DNA of 64,000 nt. Origin: Sagittula stellata E-37 (GTDB lineage: Bacteria; Pseudomonadota; Alphaproteobacteria; Rhodobacterales; Rhodobacteraceae). The stretch covers positions 682,001 to 746,000 of the forward strand of contig NZ_CP155729.1 of NCBI RefSeq assembly GCF_039724765.1, given 5' to 3'. Below the pieces are notes generated by a model, which saw only the letters and a list, made by a program, of their open reading frames with translations, did no database searches and was not told the origin of the DNA. Of this stretch, positions 46,094 through 57,397 are shown piece after piece (position 1 is the first letter of the stretch; each line of letters opens with the position of its first letter). Both the position numbers and the translations under genes were made by a program.

Positions 46094-47053
46094 TTACTTG
46101 TGGATTCTTTCCGATTCGGACTCGTAAAGTGTAGAATCGTGTACGGCGTGCCGCAGGGCCTTTTCGAACAGTTGCCGGCTACGGGATGTCACCGTGTCGG
46201 GCCGCGTCATGAGGCCGACCGGTCCCGCCGTCAATCTCAGGTCGAAGTCCAGGGACACCAGCCTCCCGTCGGCAAGGTCCTGGGCGATGACGCCTTCGGA
46301 AATGAACCACAAGGCATCCGATACGCGCAGGTAGTTGCGCCCGAACGCCCCGGAGACGCAGTCGATGCGTTCGGGGAAGGGGGCCAGCCCCTGCGCCAGG
46401 CACCAGCGATCCAGCAACGGGCGGATCGCGGCGTCTTCCGGCGGGTAGAGGATGCACCAGTCCGCCAGGGCATCCACGCTGACAGGCGCTTTCGTTAGGG
46501 GGTGGCCGGCGCGCGCAACGCAGACCACGGGTTCGAGGTAGAGCTGCGTGAAGGACAGCCCCTGCATGGCTTCCGCGGCCCCCATTCGCCCTACGATCAT
46601 GTCGAGCGCTCCGGACTTCAGCGCGTCGGTTAGTACCCCATGAGAGCCATCGCGCAACATCAGTTGCGTGTCCGGCGCCGCCCGGCGAAAGCGCGCGACG
46701 GCCTCGGGCATCAGCCGCGCCGCGACGCTGGGAAGTGCGCCGACGCGTAGCGTCTCGCGCCCTCCGTCCCGAAGATCGCTGACCCCTGCGATACCACGGT
46801 GCAGCGCGGCCAGGCTTTGGTTCGTGAAATCCAGGAACAGGGCGCCCTGCGGTGTTAGGCGGGTGCCGCCCCGGTCGCGCGTCATCAGCGTGGTGCCAAG
46901 CCCCTCCTCCAGTTCCTTAAGCGTCTTGGACAACGCCGGGGGCGACAGGTGCAGCGCGGCACAGGCGGCCTTCAGACTGCCAAGACGGGCGATGGCCGAA
47001 AAAGCCTCAAGATGGCGCAGCTTGACCTGCGTGATACGGGAGATTGTTGTCAT
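46094..47053 (-). CDS. pcaQ: LysR-type regulator of the pca cluster
   Basis: A 319-aa LysR protein with an N-terminal HTH (VKLRHLEAFSAIARLGSLKA, then LHLSPPALSKTLKELEEGLG) and a ligand domain. The wording HLEAFSAIA...SLKAAC...LSPPALSKTLKELE matches PcaQ rather than CatR or BenM types. PcaQ activates pca genes in response to beta-carboxy-muconate. It is divergent from pobA with a 79-bp gap, the normal place for its binding site, though I could not define one certainly. Confidence 0.88.
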   Translation of the reverse strand: MTTISRITQVKLRHLEAFSAIARLGSLKAACAALHLSPPALSKTLKELEEGLGTTLMTRDRGGTRLTPQGALFLDFTNQSLAALHRGIAGVSDLRDGGRETLRVGALPSVAARLMPEAVARFRRAAPDTQLMLRDGSHGVLTDALKSGALDMIVGRMGAAEAMQGLSFTQLYLEPVVCVARAGHPLTKAPVSVDALADWCILYPPEDAAIRPLLDRWCLAQGLAPFPERIDCVSGAFGRNYLRVSDALWFISEGVIAQDLADGRLVSLDFDLRLTAGPVGLMTRPDTVTSRSRQLFEKALRHAVHDSTLYESESERIHK

Positions 47054-47066
47054 AATGGTTAACTAA

Positions 47067-48311
<1,245 letters not shown>

Positions 48312-48358
48312 GATGGGCGCCGATCTCCGAAAGGATCGTCGCGCCCCGCGGAGGATAC

Positions 48359-48751
48359 ATGACCAACCGTTACGAAACAGGCATGAAAGTGCGCCGCCGC
48401 ATCCTCGGCGATGCCCATGTGGACCGGGCCGAGGCCGCCAAGACGCCGTTCGACACGCCGTTCCAGGAGATGATCGCCGAAACCGCCTGGGGCAACGTCT
48501 GGGCGTCGGACCGGATCACCGACAGGGAGCGCTCTATGCTGACGCTGGCGGTGCTGGCGGCGACCGGCAGCTTCGATGAGATCCCGATGCACATCCGCGC
48601 CACCGCGCGCACCGGTGCATCGAAGGAGGACGTGGCCGAAGCCTTCCAGCACGTGGCGATCTACGCCGGTGTGCCGAAGGCGAACCACGCTCTGAAACTT
48701 GCCAAACAGACCTATGCCGAAATGGAAGACCAGGGAAACGCGCACCCCTGA
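48359..48751 (+). CDS. pcaC: 4-Carboxymuconolactone decarboxylase
   Basis: A 130-aa protein of the CMD family. The outline matches: [36 protein letters not shown] and [20 protein letters not shown] followed by [14 protein letters not shown]. It converts 4-carboxymuconolactone to beta-ketoadipate enol-lactone, the step after PcaB. The start at 48359 has GGAGG at the right distance. It follows pobA by 47 bp and precedes pcaH by 14 bp. pcaB and pcaD are not in the window, so they must lie elsewhere. Confidence 0.92.
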   Translation: MTNRYETGMKVRRRILGDAHVDRAEAAKTPFDTPFQEMIAETAWGNVWASDRITDRERSMLTLAVLAATGSFDEIPMHIRATARTGASKEDVAEAFQHVAIYAGVPKANHALKLAKQTYAEMEDQGNAHP

Positions 48752-48765
48752 GGAGGAAGACCCGA

Positions 48766-49488
48766 ATGACCAACGGATACACCGCGCGGGACAGGGGCTG
48801 GCACCCGCCGGCGCTGACCCCGCTTTACAAGACCAGCGTCGCGCGCAGTCCGCGCTTCGCGCCCATCGGTGCAGCGACGTCACTGTCGGAAGAGACCGGC
48901 CCGGTCTTCGGGCATGACCTTCTCGGACCGAAGGACAACGACCTGATCACCAACTTCGCCGCGCCCGGCGAAATGGCCATCGGGCCGCGCATCGTCGTTC
49001 AGGGCACCGTCCGCGACGAATTCGGCCGCCCCGTGCCGCACACGCTCGTGGAGGTCTGGCAGGCCAATGCGGGCGGGCGTTACCGCCACAAGAAGGAAGG
49101 CTACCTTGCGCCGCTCGATCCGAACTTCGGGGGCTGCGGGCGCTGTATCACCGACGAGAACGGCTTCTACGAGTTCCGCACCGTGAAGCCCGGTCCCTAT
49201 CCGTGGCCCAACGGCCCGGACGACTGGCGCCCGGCCCATATCCACGTCTCCGTCTTCGGTCACAGCTTCGCGCAGCGGCTGATCACGCAGATGTACTTCG
49301 AGGGCGACCCGATGATCTGGCAATGCCCCATCGTCGGCACCATCCCCTCACGCGAGGCGATCGAGACGCTGGTCGCCCGGCTGGACCGCGCCGGATCGAT
49401 CCCGATGGACGCGCTTTGCTACCAGTTCGACATCACTTTGCGCGGCCGCCGCCAGACGATGTTCGAAAACCGCATGGAGGGGATGTGA
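48766..49488 (+). CDS. pcaH: Protocatechuate 3,4-dioxygenase beta subunit
   Basis: A 240-aa intradiol dioxygenase subunit. Iron ligands are in the typical context: Tyr in GPYPWPNG, and His-His in [12 protein letters not shown], with a further Tyr earlier in the RYRHKKEGY region. The opening with [21 protein letters not shown] is PcaH-like. With the alpha subunit it opens the ring of protocatechuate between carbons 3 and 4, giving beta-carboxy-cis,cis-muconate. It overlaps the pcaG start by one base (TGATG). Confidence 0.94.
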   Translation: MTNGYTARDRGWHPPALTPLYKTSVARSPRFAPIGAATSLSEETGPVFGHDLLGPKDNDLITNFAAPGEMAIGPRIVVQGTVRDEFGRPVPHTLVEVWQANAGGRYRHKKEGYLAPLDPNFGGCGRCITDENGFYEFRTVKPGPYPWPNGPDDWRPAHIHVSVFGHSFAQRLITQMYFEGDPMIWQCPIVGTIPSREAIETLVARLDRAGSIPMDALCYQFDITLRGRRQTMFENRMEGM

Positions 49489-50090
49489 TGACCGGACCGA
49501 TGACGCACCGTGCCAAGGAAAGCCCCTCGCAGACGGCGGGCCCCTACGTTCACATCGGCTGCACGCCCAACTTCCTCGGGATAGAGGGCGTGTACCCGGA
49601 GGACCTCGGCACGCGCTTGATCACCGGCGATCCCGCCGGAGAGCGCATCACCATCAAGGGTCGCGTGATCGACGGCGCGGGCAACGCGCTGAAGGATGCC
49701 CTGATCGAGGTCTGGCAGGCCGACGCCGAAGGCAGGTTCGCCGGCAAGGGCGGGGCCGAGGGCTTCACCGGCTGGGGCCGTTCGCCCGGTGACATGAACA
49801 CCGGCGAATTCACTTTCGAGACGCTGAAACCCGGCCGGGTGCCCTTCCCGGATGGCCGCCTCCAGGCGCCCCATGTCACCTTCTGGATCGTCGCGCGCGG
49901 TATCAATCTCGGCCTGCACACCCGGATGTATTTCGCCGACGAAGAAGAGGCCAATGCCGAGGATCCGATTCTCACCCGGATCGAGCATCAGTCGCGCGTC
50001 CCGACTTTGCTGGCGCGGAAGGATGGCGATGCCTACCGCTTCGACATCCACCTGCAGGGGCCGGATGAAACCATCTTCTTTGATATCTGA
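49488..50090 (+). CDS. pcaG: Protocatechuate 3,4-dioxygenase alpha subunit
   Basis: A 200-aa subunit starting [20 protein letters not shown]. The PcaG outline is SQTAGPYVHIGC, VWQADAEGRFAGKGG, GWGRSPGD and FWIVARGINLGLHTRMYF. It forms the active hetero-oligomer with PcaH and lacks its own full set of iron ligands, as is normal for the alpha chain. It is coupled to pcaH through TGATG. A terminator-like hairpin follows its stop. Confidence 0.94.
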   Translation: MTGPMTHRAKESPSQTAGPYVHIGCTPNFLGIEGVYPEDLGTRLITGDPAGERITIKGRVIDGAGNALKDALIEVWQADAEGRFAGKGGAEGFTGWGRSPGDMNTGEFTFETLKPGRVPFPDGRLQAPHVTFWIVARGINLGLHTRMYFADEEEANAEDPILTRIEHQSRVPTLLARKDGDAYRFDIHLQGPDETIFFDI

Positions 50091-50102
50091 TGATACCCTG
50101 AC

Positions 50103-50129
50103 GCCGGGGGACTTTAGCGGTCTCCCGGC
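50103..50129 (+). terminator. Terminator-like hairpin after pcaG
   Basis: GCCGGG and CCCGGC arms, with inner GAC/GTC pairs and small bulges, are followed by T-rich TTCTCTGTTT. It lies 12 bp after pcaG and 65 bp before the BKACE gene, so it may separate the two or reduce expression of the latter. Confidence 0.5.
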
Positions 50130-50193
50130 TTCTCTGTTTCGCAAATACTCACTATCCTGAAGGTCCCAAAAGGACCAACGCCCGAGGCTGTTC

Positions 50194-51024
50194 ATGACCA
50201 AACCCTGCATCATCTGCGTCGCCATCACCGGCTCCGTACCGAAGAAGAAGGACAATCCGGCGGTGCCGATCTCCATCGAAGAGCAGGTGGAAAGCACGCA
50301 GGCCGCGTTCGAGGCGGGGGCGTCGATCATGCACGCGCATGTGCGCAACGACGACGAATCCACGACTTCTGACCCTGAGAAGTTCGCGCGGCTGGTGGAA
50401 GGCATCCAGAAACACTGTCCCGGCATGATCATCCAGCTTTCGACCGGAGGTCGCTCCGGGGCGGGGCAGACGCGTGGCGGAATGCTGCCGCTGCGCCCCG
50501 ACATGGCGTCGCTGTCGGTCGGATCGAACAATTTTCCCAGCCGGGTCTACGAGAACCCGCCGGACCTCGTGGATTGGCTCGCCTCCGAGATGAAGACCTA
50601 CGGGATCAAGCCGGAAATCGAGGCCTTCGATCTCAGCCACATCTTCAAGGCCGCCGAGATGAACCGTGACGGGCGTATCCCGGGCAAGCTCTATGTTCAG
50701 TTCGTGATGGGTGTCAAAAACGCCATGCCTTGCGACCGCGAGGTCTTCGACTATTACATCAAGACGGTCGAACGGCTGGCGCCGGACGCCGAATGGTGCG
50801 CGGCCGGGATCGGTCGGCACCAGGTCGAAGTCAACGAGTGGTGCATTGCCGCCGGCGGGCATACCCGCACGGGGCTTGAGGACAACGTTCGCTGGGACCG
50901 CGACACACTCGCTCCGTCGAACGCCGCGCTCGTGGAGCGCGCCGTGAAACTCTGCGAGAAATACGAGCGCCCCGTGGCGACCTACGCACAGGCGCGCGAG
51001 ATGCTGGGGCTGCGCGCCGCCTGA
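50194..51024 (+). CDS. BKACE-family beta-keto acid cleavage enzyme (DUF849)
   Basis: A 276-aa TIM-barrel protein of the BKACE family. Zinc-ligand context is visible in IMHAHVRND, with the family CoA and substrate loop LSTGGRSGAGQTRGG and the ASLSVGSNNFP strand. BKACE enzymes cleave beta-keto acids with acetyl-CoA (or similar) into acetoacetate plus a new CoA thioester (Bastard and colleagues, 2014). Placed after pcaG, the most likely substrate is beta-ketoadipate, giving acetoacetate and succinyl-CoA in place of PcaIJ/PcaF. That specificity is inferred. The ATG at 50194 follows GAGGCTGTTC, a weak ribosome site. Confidence 0.85.
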   Translation: MTKPCIICVAITGSVPKKKDNPAVPISIEEQVESTQAAFEAGASIMHAHVRNDDESTTSDPEKFARLVEGIQKHCPGMIIQLSTGGRSGAGQTRGGMLPLRPDMASLSVGSNNFPSRVYENPPDLVDWLASEMKTYGIKPEIEAFDLSHIFKAAEMNRDGRIPGKLYVQFVMGVKNAMPCDREVFDYYIKTVERLAPDAEWCAAGIGRHQVEVNEWCIAAGGHTRTGLEDNVRWDRDTLAPSNAALVERAVKLCEKYERPVATYAQAREMLGLRAA

Positions 51025-51121
51025 GGCGCCCATCCCGGAAGCGGCCGGAATATTGGCGCGACGGTAAGCACGATGGCTATCTGGCCGCCGCATGGCGTGT
51101 GGCCGGATGCCCGGTGTGCGC

Positions 51122-51664
51122 TCAGGACATGATCATCGCACTGAAGCACGCGTTTTGCACGGCGGGCACGGTCCCCGGTGGGGTGACGAGGAAATTCTGT
51201 TCAAGCAGCACCTCGTCGTCTTTCCTGAGCTGGAAGCGCCACGGCCCTTCCACCATTTCGAAGGGTTTCTCGAACGTGAAGAGGTTGACCGCCGGTTCGC
51301 CGGGGTCGAGCGGCGCAGACCAGATCTCCACTTCCTGGCCATTCTCGCCCATGGGCGGATGGCTCACCACAACCTCTAACAGCAGTGGTTCGGACTCCGC
51401 GTCCAGCCATGCGCCGATGCCGAAGGAAATGCCTAGTTCCGCCGGAACGATCTGCGTTACCACGTCCACCGTCTGGTGCTGGTCGATGAGGTTGATGATA
51501 CCGGAAACCGTGCCCGGCTCCTCGCGGCTGCCGTTCTTGGCAACATCGCAATGCACCCCGAACTGCATATCGGACAGCGGCGGTCGCACGAAGCCGCCGG
51601 TCTCCTGCGCAGAGGCGGCAGCGGACATCGTCAGGAAGGCGGCGATCAGGCAGGTGCGAAACAT
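51122..51664 (-). CDS. Secreted DUF3859-domain protein
   Basis: A 180-aa protein with a signal peptide (MFRTCLIAAFLTMSAAASAQ). The mature part carries the DUF3859 outline: VVTQIVPAELGISFGIGAWL and LEVVVSHPPMGENGQ. Function unknown; likely periplasmic, beta-sandwich-like. The start at 51664 follows AAGGGAAG. It lies downstream of the pckA terminator on the same strand, so it needs its own promoter. Confidence 0.78.
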   Translation of the reverse strand: MFRTCLIAAFLTMSAAASAQETGGFVRPPLSDMQFGVHCDVAKNGSREEPGTVSGIINLIDQHQTVDVVTQIVPAELGISFGIGAWLDAESEPLLLEVVVSHPPMGENGQEVEIWSAPLDPGEPAVNLFTFEKPFEMVEGPWRFQLRKDDEVLLEQNFLVTPPGTVPAVQNACFSAMIMS

Positions 51665-51770
51665 GGTCTTCCCTTTCGAGAACCGGTTGCCGCCTATATC
51701 TAGCACGGCTCGGCAGGTGGGCGCAGGCAGGATTTCCGCACCACGGCAAGAGACCGCCTGAAAACGAAAA

Positions 51771-51799
51771 AGTCCTTCGCGGGTGGACCGCGAAGGACT
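51771..51799 (-). terminator. pckA terminator
   Basis: AGTCCTTCGCG and CGCGAAGGACT arms with a seven-base loop; on the minus strand a TTTTTCGTTTT tract follows. It is the strongest intrinsic terminator in the window and lies 24 bp after the pckA stop. Confidence 0.85.
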
Positions 51800-51823
51800 G
51801 GAGCTCATGTTATGCGATGGGCG

Positions 51824-53428
<1,605 letters not shown>

Positions 53429-53770
53429 AGCTCCTGTGCAGCGCTTGTCCGAGAAAGAAAATTACGCGACGACATGCGCCGGTAATCGATCCTTTAGCAC
53501 GTCGTTTTTCCGGGTGAACAGGACGCATTCGCGCAGTTAGCGATACCACCCGAGGTTTAGCGATACCATGTCGTCTGGCGGGCGGATGCCTGCCTGCTTT
53601 GTAAGAAACCTATACATAAGCAGTGGGACATTTTAGCCATTCCTTTGTCAAATTCGGTTCCCCTTGGGAGAGGCGCGGAGTCCGATTCGCAGTTAAGGAT
53701 TGCCGCAGGGCGAAAAATCGCTGATACTTAGGGAAAAAATACAAAAACAGAGCAGTACAAGGACAATACC
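53429..53770. other. Divergent pckA/chvI intergenic region
   Basis: About 340 bp with no gene. It must hold promoters for both genes; the 12-bp repeated box at 53537-53568 is its main feature. Confidence 0.6.
53537..53568. promoter_or_regulatory. Paired 12-bp direct repeat, probable operator of pckA
   Basis: TTAGCGATACCA occurs at 53537-53548 and again at 53557-53568, exactly 20 bp apart, so both copies face the same side of the helix. This fits a dimeric regulator occupying two sites. In Rhodobacter sphaeroides the LacI-type regulator CceR controls pckA; whether these boxes match its motif would need checking. Confidence 0.5.
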
Positions 53771-54472
53771 ATGTCGAAAATCGCCCTCGTGGACGATGAC
53801 AGGAACATCCTGACATCGGTATCGATGACTCTGGAGGCAGAGGGATTCGAAGTCGAGACCTACAATGACGGACAGGCCGCACTGGACGCCTTCACCAAGA
53901 AGATGCCCGATATGGCCGTGTTCGACATCAAAATGCCGCGCATGGATGGCATGGACCTGCTTCAGCGTGTTCGCCAGAAATCCAAGATGCCGGTCATCTT
54001 CCTGACGTCCAAGGATGACGAGATCGACGAGGTTCTCGGCCTGCGCATGGGCGCGGACGACTACGTGAAGAAACCTTTCTCGCAACGCCTTCTCGTTGAA
54101 CGGATCCGCGCGCTCCTGCGTCGCCAGGAAGCGGTGGCCGGCGACGCGGTCGGCGAGACAGAAGAGACCAAGCTGATGACCCGCGGGTCGCTGACAATGG
54201 ACCCGCTGCGGCACGCGGTGACGTGGAAGGGGCTCGACGTGTCTCTGACCGTGACCGAGTTCCTGCTGCTGCAGGCACTGGCGCAGCGCCCCGGTTTCGT
54301 GAAGTCGCGAGATCAGCTGATGGACGTGGCCTACGACGATCAGGTGTACGTGGACGACCGGACAATCGACAGCCACATCAAGCGGCTGCGCAAGAAAATG
54401 CGCTCTGTCGATCCGGAGTTCTCCGCCATCGAAACGCTCTACGGCATCGGCTATCGTTACAACGAAGAGTGA
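53771..54472 (+). CDS. chvI: Response regulator ChvI
   Basis: A 233-aa OmpR-type regulator. The receiver starts [20 protein letters not shown], the phospho-acceptor is the Asp in [14 protein letters not shown], and the conserved lysine is in DDYVKKPFS. The DNA-binding domain ends the protein ([14 protein letters not shown], then [10 protein letters not shown]). The sequence matches ChvI, which with kinase ChvG and periplasmic ExoR controls the acid, envelope and host-interaction response. chvI appears intact here, but its kinase gene, starting four bases after the stop, is broken by an IS element. Confidence 0.93.
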   Translation: MSKIALVDDDRNILTSVSMTLEAEGFEVETYNDGQAALDAFTKKMPDMAVFDIKMPRMDGMDLLQRVRQKSKMPVIFLTSKDDEIDEVLGLRMGADDYVKKPFSQRLLVERIRALLRRQEAVAGDAVGETEETKLMTRGSLTMDPLRHAVTWKGLDVSLTVTEFLLLQALAQRPGFVKSRDQLMDVAYDDQVYVDDRTIDSHIKRLRKKMRSVDPEFSAIETLYGIGYRYNEE

Positions 54473-54475
54473 TGA

Positions 54476-55213
54476 ATGGCGCTGGCCGAGCGGATCGCGA
54501 TGGGTAAGGACGGCGATGAGAACCGTCGCGACGCCGATGTTGTGCTGGGCGACGACTGGGTCGCCCCGGACAGCACGGTGGAAAAGGAAATGCGTGCCAC
54601 GCGTGCGCAGCGCGGACTGTTCACGCTCAATCGCTCTCCTCTGACCCGCAAGATCATCACGTTCAACCTGATCGCGTTGAACGTGCTGGTTGCCGGGGTG
54701 CTCTGGTTGAACTCGTCCCGCGATACGCTGGCCATCCAGCGTATCAACGCGCTCCAATCCGAAGTGGAGCTGCTGGCCGAGGTCTTCGAAAGCCAGCTGC
54801 AACCGGGTGCGGCGCCGCTGGGTTCAGCGCAGGGCGTCGACGTCGCGGCCATCCTGCAGGGTGTCGACCTGCGGGAGGGCACGCAGGTCATGGTCTTCGA
54901 CAGCGCGACCTTCCTCGTCGGCGAGACGGAGGGCAAGATGCCCGCCGCGATCCCCCTCCGGGCGGAGGAGGAAAAGCCGACGGTCATCTCCGATTTCCTC
55001 AACGGTGCCTGGCAGGGGGTTGCCGGGCTTTTCTCTTATTTCTCCGGCATTATGGAGCAAACTCACCAAATATGGTTACATCACCATCAGAAAGTTTTCC
55101 ACTACACTAAGCTACTGGATTCACGAAATATTTCAAATCCATTCCCAACATGTCCACAACTTTCACACAAGCCTTTGAACAGATTCAATAAGTGGACTCA
55201 GATACTTGCCTAA
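54476..55213 (+). pseudogene. chvG: chvG sensor kinase, truncated by an IS element
   Basis: The 5' part of chvG: 190 native residues with a cytoplasmic N-terminus, the first membrane helix (IITFNLIALNVLVAGVLWLN at about 60-80) and the start of the periplasmic sensor domain. The frame enters the IS end at 55046 and continues with IS-encoded residues GIMEQTHQIWL and about 44 more before the stop at 55213. The second membrane helix, HAMP, HisKA and ATPase domains are absent, so the product cannot be a kinase. The 3' half is not found downstream; the other side of the element is comM. Confidence 0.88.
55046..55078 (+). repeat. Left terminal inverted repeat of the IS1595 element
   Basis: About 33 bases starting GGCATTATGGAGC and ending near ATATGGTTA, the complement of the right end at 58465-58497. 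In the chvG frame it encodes GIMEQTHQIWL. Confidence 0.9.
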
Positions 55214-55381
55214 GTCGGCGCTTTGATTTCCAGCAAGAGAAAGGGTACACCTTTAGGTATCAACTGCGACACGGTGATTACTCTGCCTGCCGTGGCGAGG
55301 TCTTAGGACTGAGGCAGTATGCGGGTTCTGGCAGGCCCGCCAGTTGATGTAGCGGGCTGCGCTTTCGGGCGCGGTCCGCAC

Positions 55382-55783
55382 TTACAAGTGCGCACGCAAG
55401 ATTGGCCCTTGTCGCGACAGTTGACGGACTTGTTTTGCTTTAATCCGGTAGAACGAATCCACCCAAACTTCTGTGCCGTTTTTTGCTGACTTCAAAGCAC
55501 ACCTATAGTTTTTTCCATGGTCCGCGTAGTATCCGACAAGAACCTGCCTTGGATTCTTCTCGACTTGGACCACCACACCGCTCGCGATAGCGAGCGGTAG
55601 CCAGAGCAAATCAAAGTCGGTTACGTCGGGGTGCTTCTCGGCAATGTGGCGCAAGCCAGATTGCCCCAAATACACCCAAGGGCAAGGCCAGGATAGTTGG
55701 CGCCAAACGGAATCTGGGAGCACGCCTACCTGCCTAGGCTGCCCGTTCCTAACCTGCTGAACGTGCTCAAGAGTAAAAGTCAT
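55382..55783 (-). CDS. Passenger gene: possible PBECR-type (barnase/EndoU-like) nuclease toxin
   Basis: A 133-aa protein with GLRHIAEKHPD in the middle and YYADHGKNYRCALKSAKNGTEVWVDSFYRIK towards the end, summarised here as H-x3-KH, H-GKNYR and VDSFYR elements. This pattern resembles the PBECR nuclease group (phage barnase-EndoU-colicin-RelE-like), with His, Lys and Arg as likely catalytic residues. It lies directly downstream of the DUF6471 gene, with a 12-bp gap, so it may be the toxin of a toxin-antitoxin-like pair. The family call is tentative. Confidence 0.5.
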   Translation of the reverse strand: MTFTLEHVQQVRNGQPRQVGVLPDSVWRQLSWPCPWVYLGQSGLRHIAEKHPDVTDFDLLWLPLAIASGVVVQVEKNPRQVLVGYYADHGKNYRCALKSAKNGTEVWVDSFYRIKAKQVRQLSRQGPILRAHL

Positions 55784-55795
55784 AAGGCGCGTAAT

Positions 55796-56083
55796 TCATC
55801 GCCTGCTTGTCTCTACGTCAAGATCTAAAGCTTCCGTACACTGAAACAAGAACGCCGCGCTAAACCCGCCTCGGCTTATCTTGTTCGCAACACCGCCCTT
55901 GCTCATCTCAACGCCTATCGCGGCCAACCTTTCGGTTAGCTGCTCTATGGTTACGCCTTGCTGGCGCATAGCATCGCGCAAGAACTCCTTGGCCCGGTCT
56001 TCAAACTCTGCGTTGACAGGGCTGCCCTTCCTAGCGGTGGGCTTCGGCGGCGCCCGCCGCTCGACCTTTCCGATTGCGTTCAT
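55796..56083 (-). CDS. Passenger gene: DUF6471 HTH-like protein
   Basis: A 95-aa protein with the DUF6471 outline AKEFLRDAMRQQGVTIEQLT, then GVEMSKGGVANKISRGGFSA and FLFQCTEALDLD. The fold looks like an XRE-type helix-turn-helix. It is likely the antitoxin or regulator for the adjacent nuclease-like gene and may bind the palindromes at 56098-56115 and 56156-56173. The ATG at 56083 is chosen over an upstream TTG at 56095. Confidence 0.75.
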   Translation of the reverse strand: MNAIGKVERRAPPKPTARKGSPVNAEFEDRAKEFLRDAMRQQGVTIEQLTERLAAIGVEMSKGGVANKISRGGFSAAFLFQCTEALDLDVETSRR

Positions 56084-56097
56084 ATCTAGCCTCAATA

Positions 56098-56173
56098 ATC
56101 ACCGGATATGGTGATAATAACTGTTGACGGCCCGGTTGTCCAATGCGATAACGTAGTCACCATATAAGGTGAT
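56098..56173. promoter_or_regulatory. Two operator palindromes flanking the transposase promoter
   Basis: ATCACC-N6-GGTGAT at 56098-56115 and GTCACC-N6-GGTGAT at 56156-56173. Between them TTGACG (56124-56129), a 17-base spacer and GATAAC form a candidate transposase promoter. The second palindrome covers the ribosome site (AGGTGA), so a bound protein could block both transcription and translation of the transposase and the divergent DUF6471 gene. Confidence 0.5.
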
Positions 56174-56179
56174 TCCCAG

Positions 56180-57139
56180 ATGCCCCAGCACTTCCTCCTC
56201 TCTCCGAAAGCCAAGACCCTCTCGCTGGTCAAGATCATGCGCATGTCGGAAGAAGAGGCACGCAAGGCATTCCAAGGCCTGCGCTGGCCGGAAACTGATG
56301 GTGAGCCGATCTGCCCGGAATGTGGTTGCGTCGAGCATTACGACCTCAAGACCCGCCCTGTGTGGAAGTGCAAAGGCTGCGGCAAGCAGTTCAGCGCCAC
56401 CAGCGGCACAACGTTTCACAGCCGCAAGCTGGCGATCCGCGACATTCTCGCCGCCATCGCCGTCTTCATAAACGGCGCTAAGGGCTACAGCGCCCTTCAA
56501 CTGTCCCGCGATCTGGCCGTTGACTACAAGACTGCGTTTGTCCTGCTGCACAAGGTTCGTGAAGCCATAGAGAACGCTCGCGAAGCTGGCGCCCTGAAAG
56601 GTGACGTTGAGGTTGATGGCGCCTACTTCGGTGGGTACGTGAAGCCCGCCAACGAGCGCAAAGACCGCAAAGACCGTCGCAAGTTGGAGAACCAAACCGG
56701 CAAGCGCCAAGTTGTTGTCGTTGTCCGTGAGCGTGGCGGTCGCACTGTTACCAGCGTTGGCAAGACCGAAGCAGAGGGCGTGCAATTGGTTGCACGGACC
56801 GTCGAGCGCGGCGCAACGGTTCATGCTGATGAGGCGTCCCATTGGGACCGTCTGGCAGCTGCGTTCCCGATAAAGCGCATCAACCACAAAGAGGCATACT
56901 CCAAGGACGGCGCCTGCACTAACCAAGCCGAGAGCTTCTTTAGCCGCCTTCGCCGCGCTGAGATCGGCACGCATCACCATATTGCTGGCGCATACCTCGG
57001 TGCGTACGCTGCTGAAATGGCTTGGCGTGAGGACAACAACCGCGTTGCCAATGGATATCAGTTTGTCATGGCGGCGGGTGCCGCAGCGCTTGGCGGGAAG
57101 TCCGAGCGGATGTGTGGATACTGGCAGCGACGCGCCTAA
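56180..57139 (+). CDS. IS1595-family (ISXO2-like) transposase
   Basis: A 319-aa DDE-type transposase. The N-terminal zinc ribbon is visible as CPECGCVEH and CKGCGKQFSATSG near residues 50-80. The catalytic domain has the first Asp in VEVDGAYFGG, the second Asp in TVHADEASHWD, and the last acidic or Asn position in ACTNQAESFFSRLRRAEIG (IS1595 members use DDN/DDE variants; here N followed by E). It mobilises the element. The start at 56180 follows AGGTGATTCCC. Confidence 0.92.
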   Translation: MPQHFLLSPKAKTLSLVKIMRMSEEEARKAFQGLRWPETDGEPICPECGCVEHYDLKTRPVWKCKGCGKQFSATSGTTFHSRKLAIRDILAAIAVFINGAKGYSALQLSRDLAVDYKTAFVLLHKVREAIENAREAGALKGDVEVDGAYFGGYVKPANERKDRKDRRKLENQTGKRQVVVVVRERGGRTVTSVGKTEAEGVQLVARTVERGATVHADEASHWDRLAAAFPIKRINHKEAYSKDGACTNQAESFFSRLRRAEIGTHHHIAGAYLGAYAAEMAWREDNNRVANGYQFVMAAGAAALGGKSERMCGYWQRRA

Positions 57140-57397
57140 TAGGATGGATTCTGGACAAGAATCTTGACCAAACCAACCAAGCCAGATAAAAGCACAGACA
57201 TCGGCGAGGAGTGGAAACCGCGCCGATGCCTGCTCTGAAACCCCTGTGGAGGGGATCAGGTTGGTAGAATGTCCCCCAACGGGGCTGCACCCGGATAGCC
57301 ATGCTACGGCATCGCACACCGGCTGGAAGGGGTTATCCTCATGGGTTCCCCCTATGATACTCCCGGCAACTTCCAGTGCCGGGTCTGGCCTGAGGGG

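Noticed and set aside
56099..57319. 406-codon minus-strand frame opposite the transposase
   Set aside because: The transposase zinc ribbon and DDE motifs are on the plus strand.
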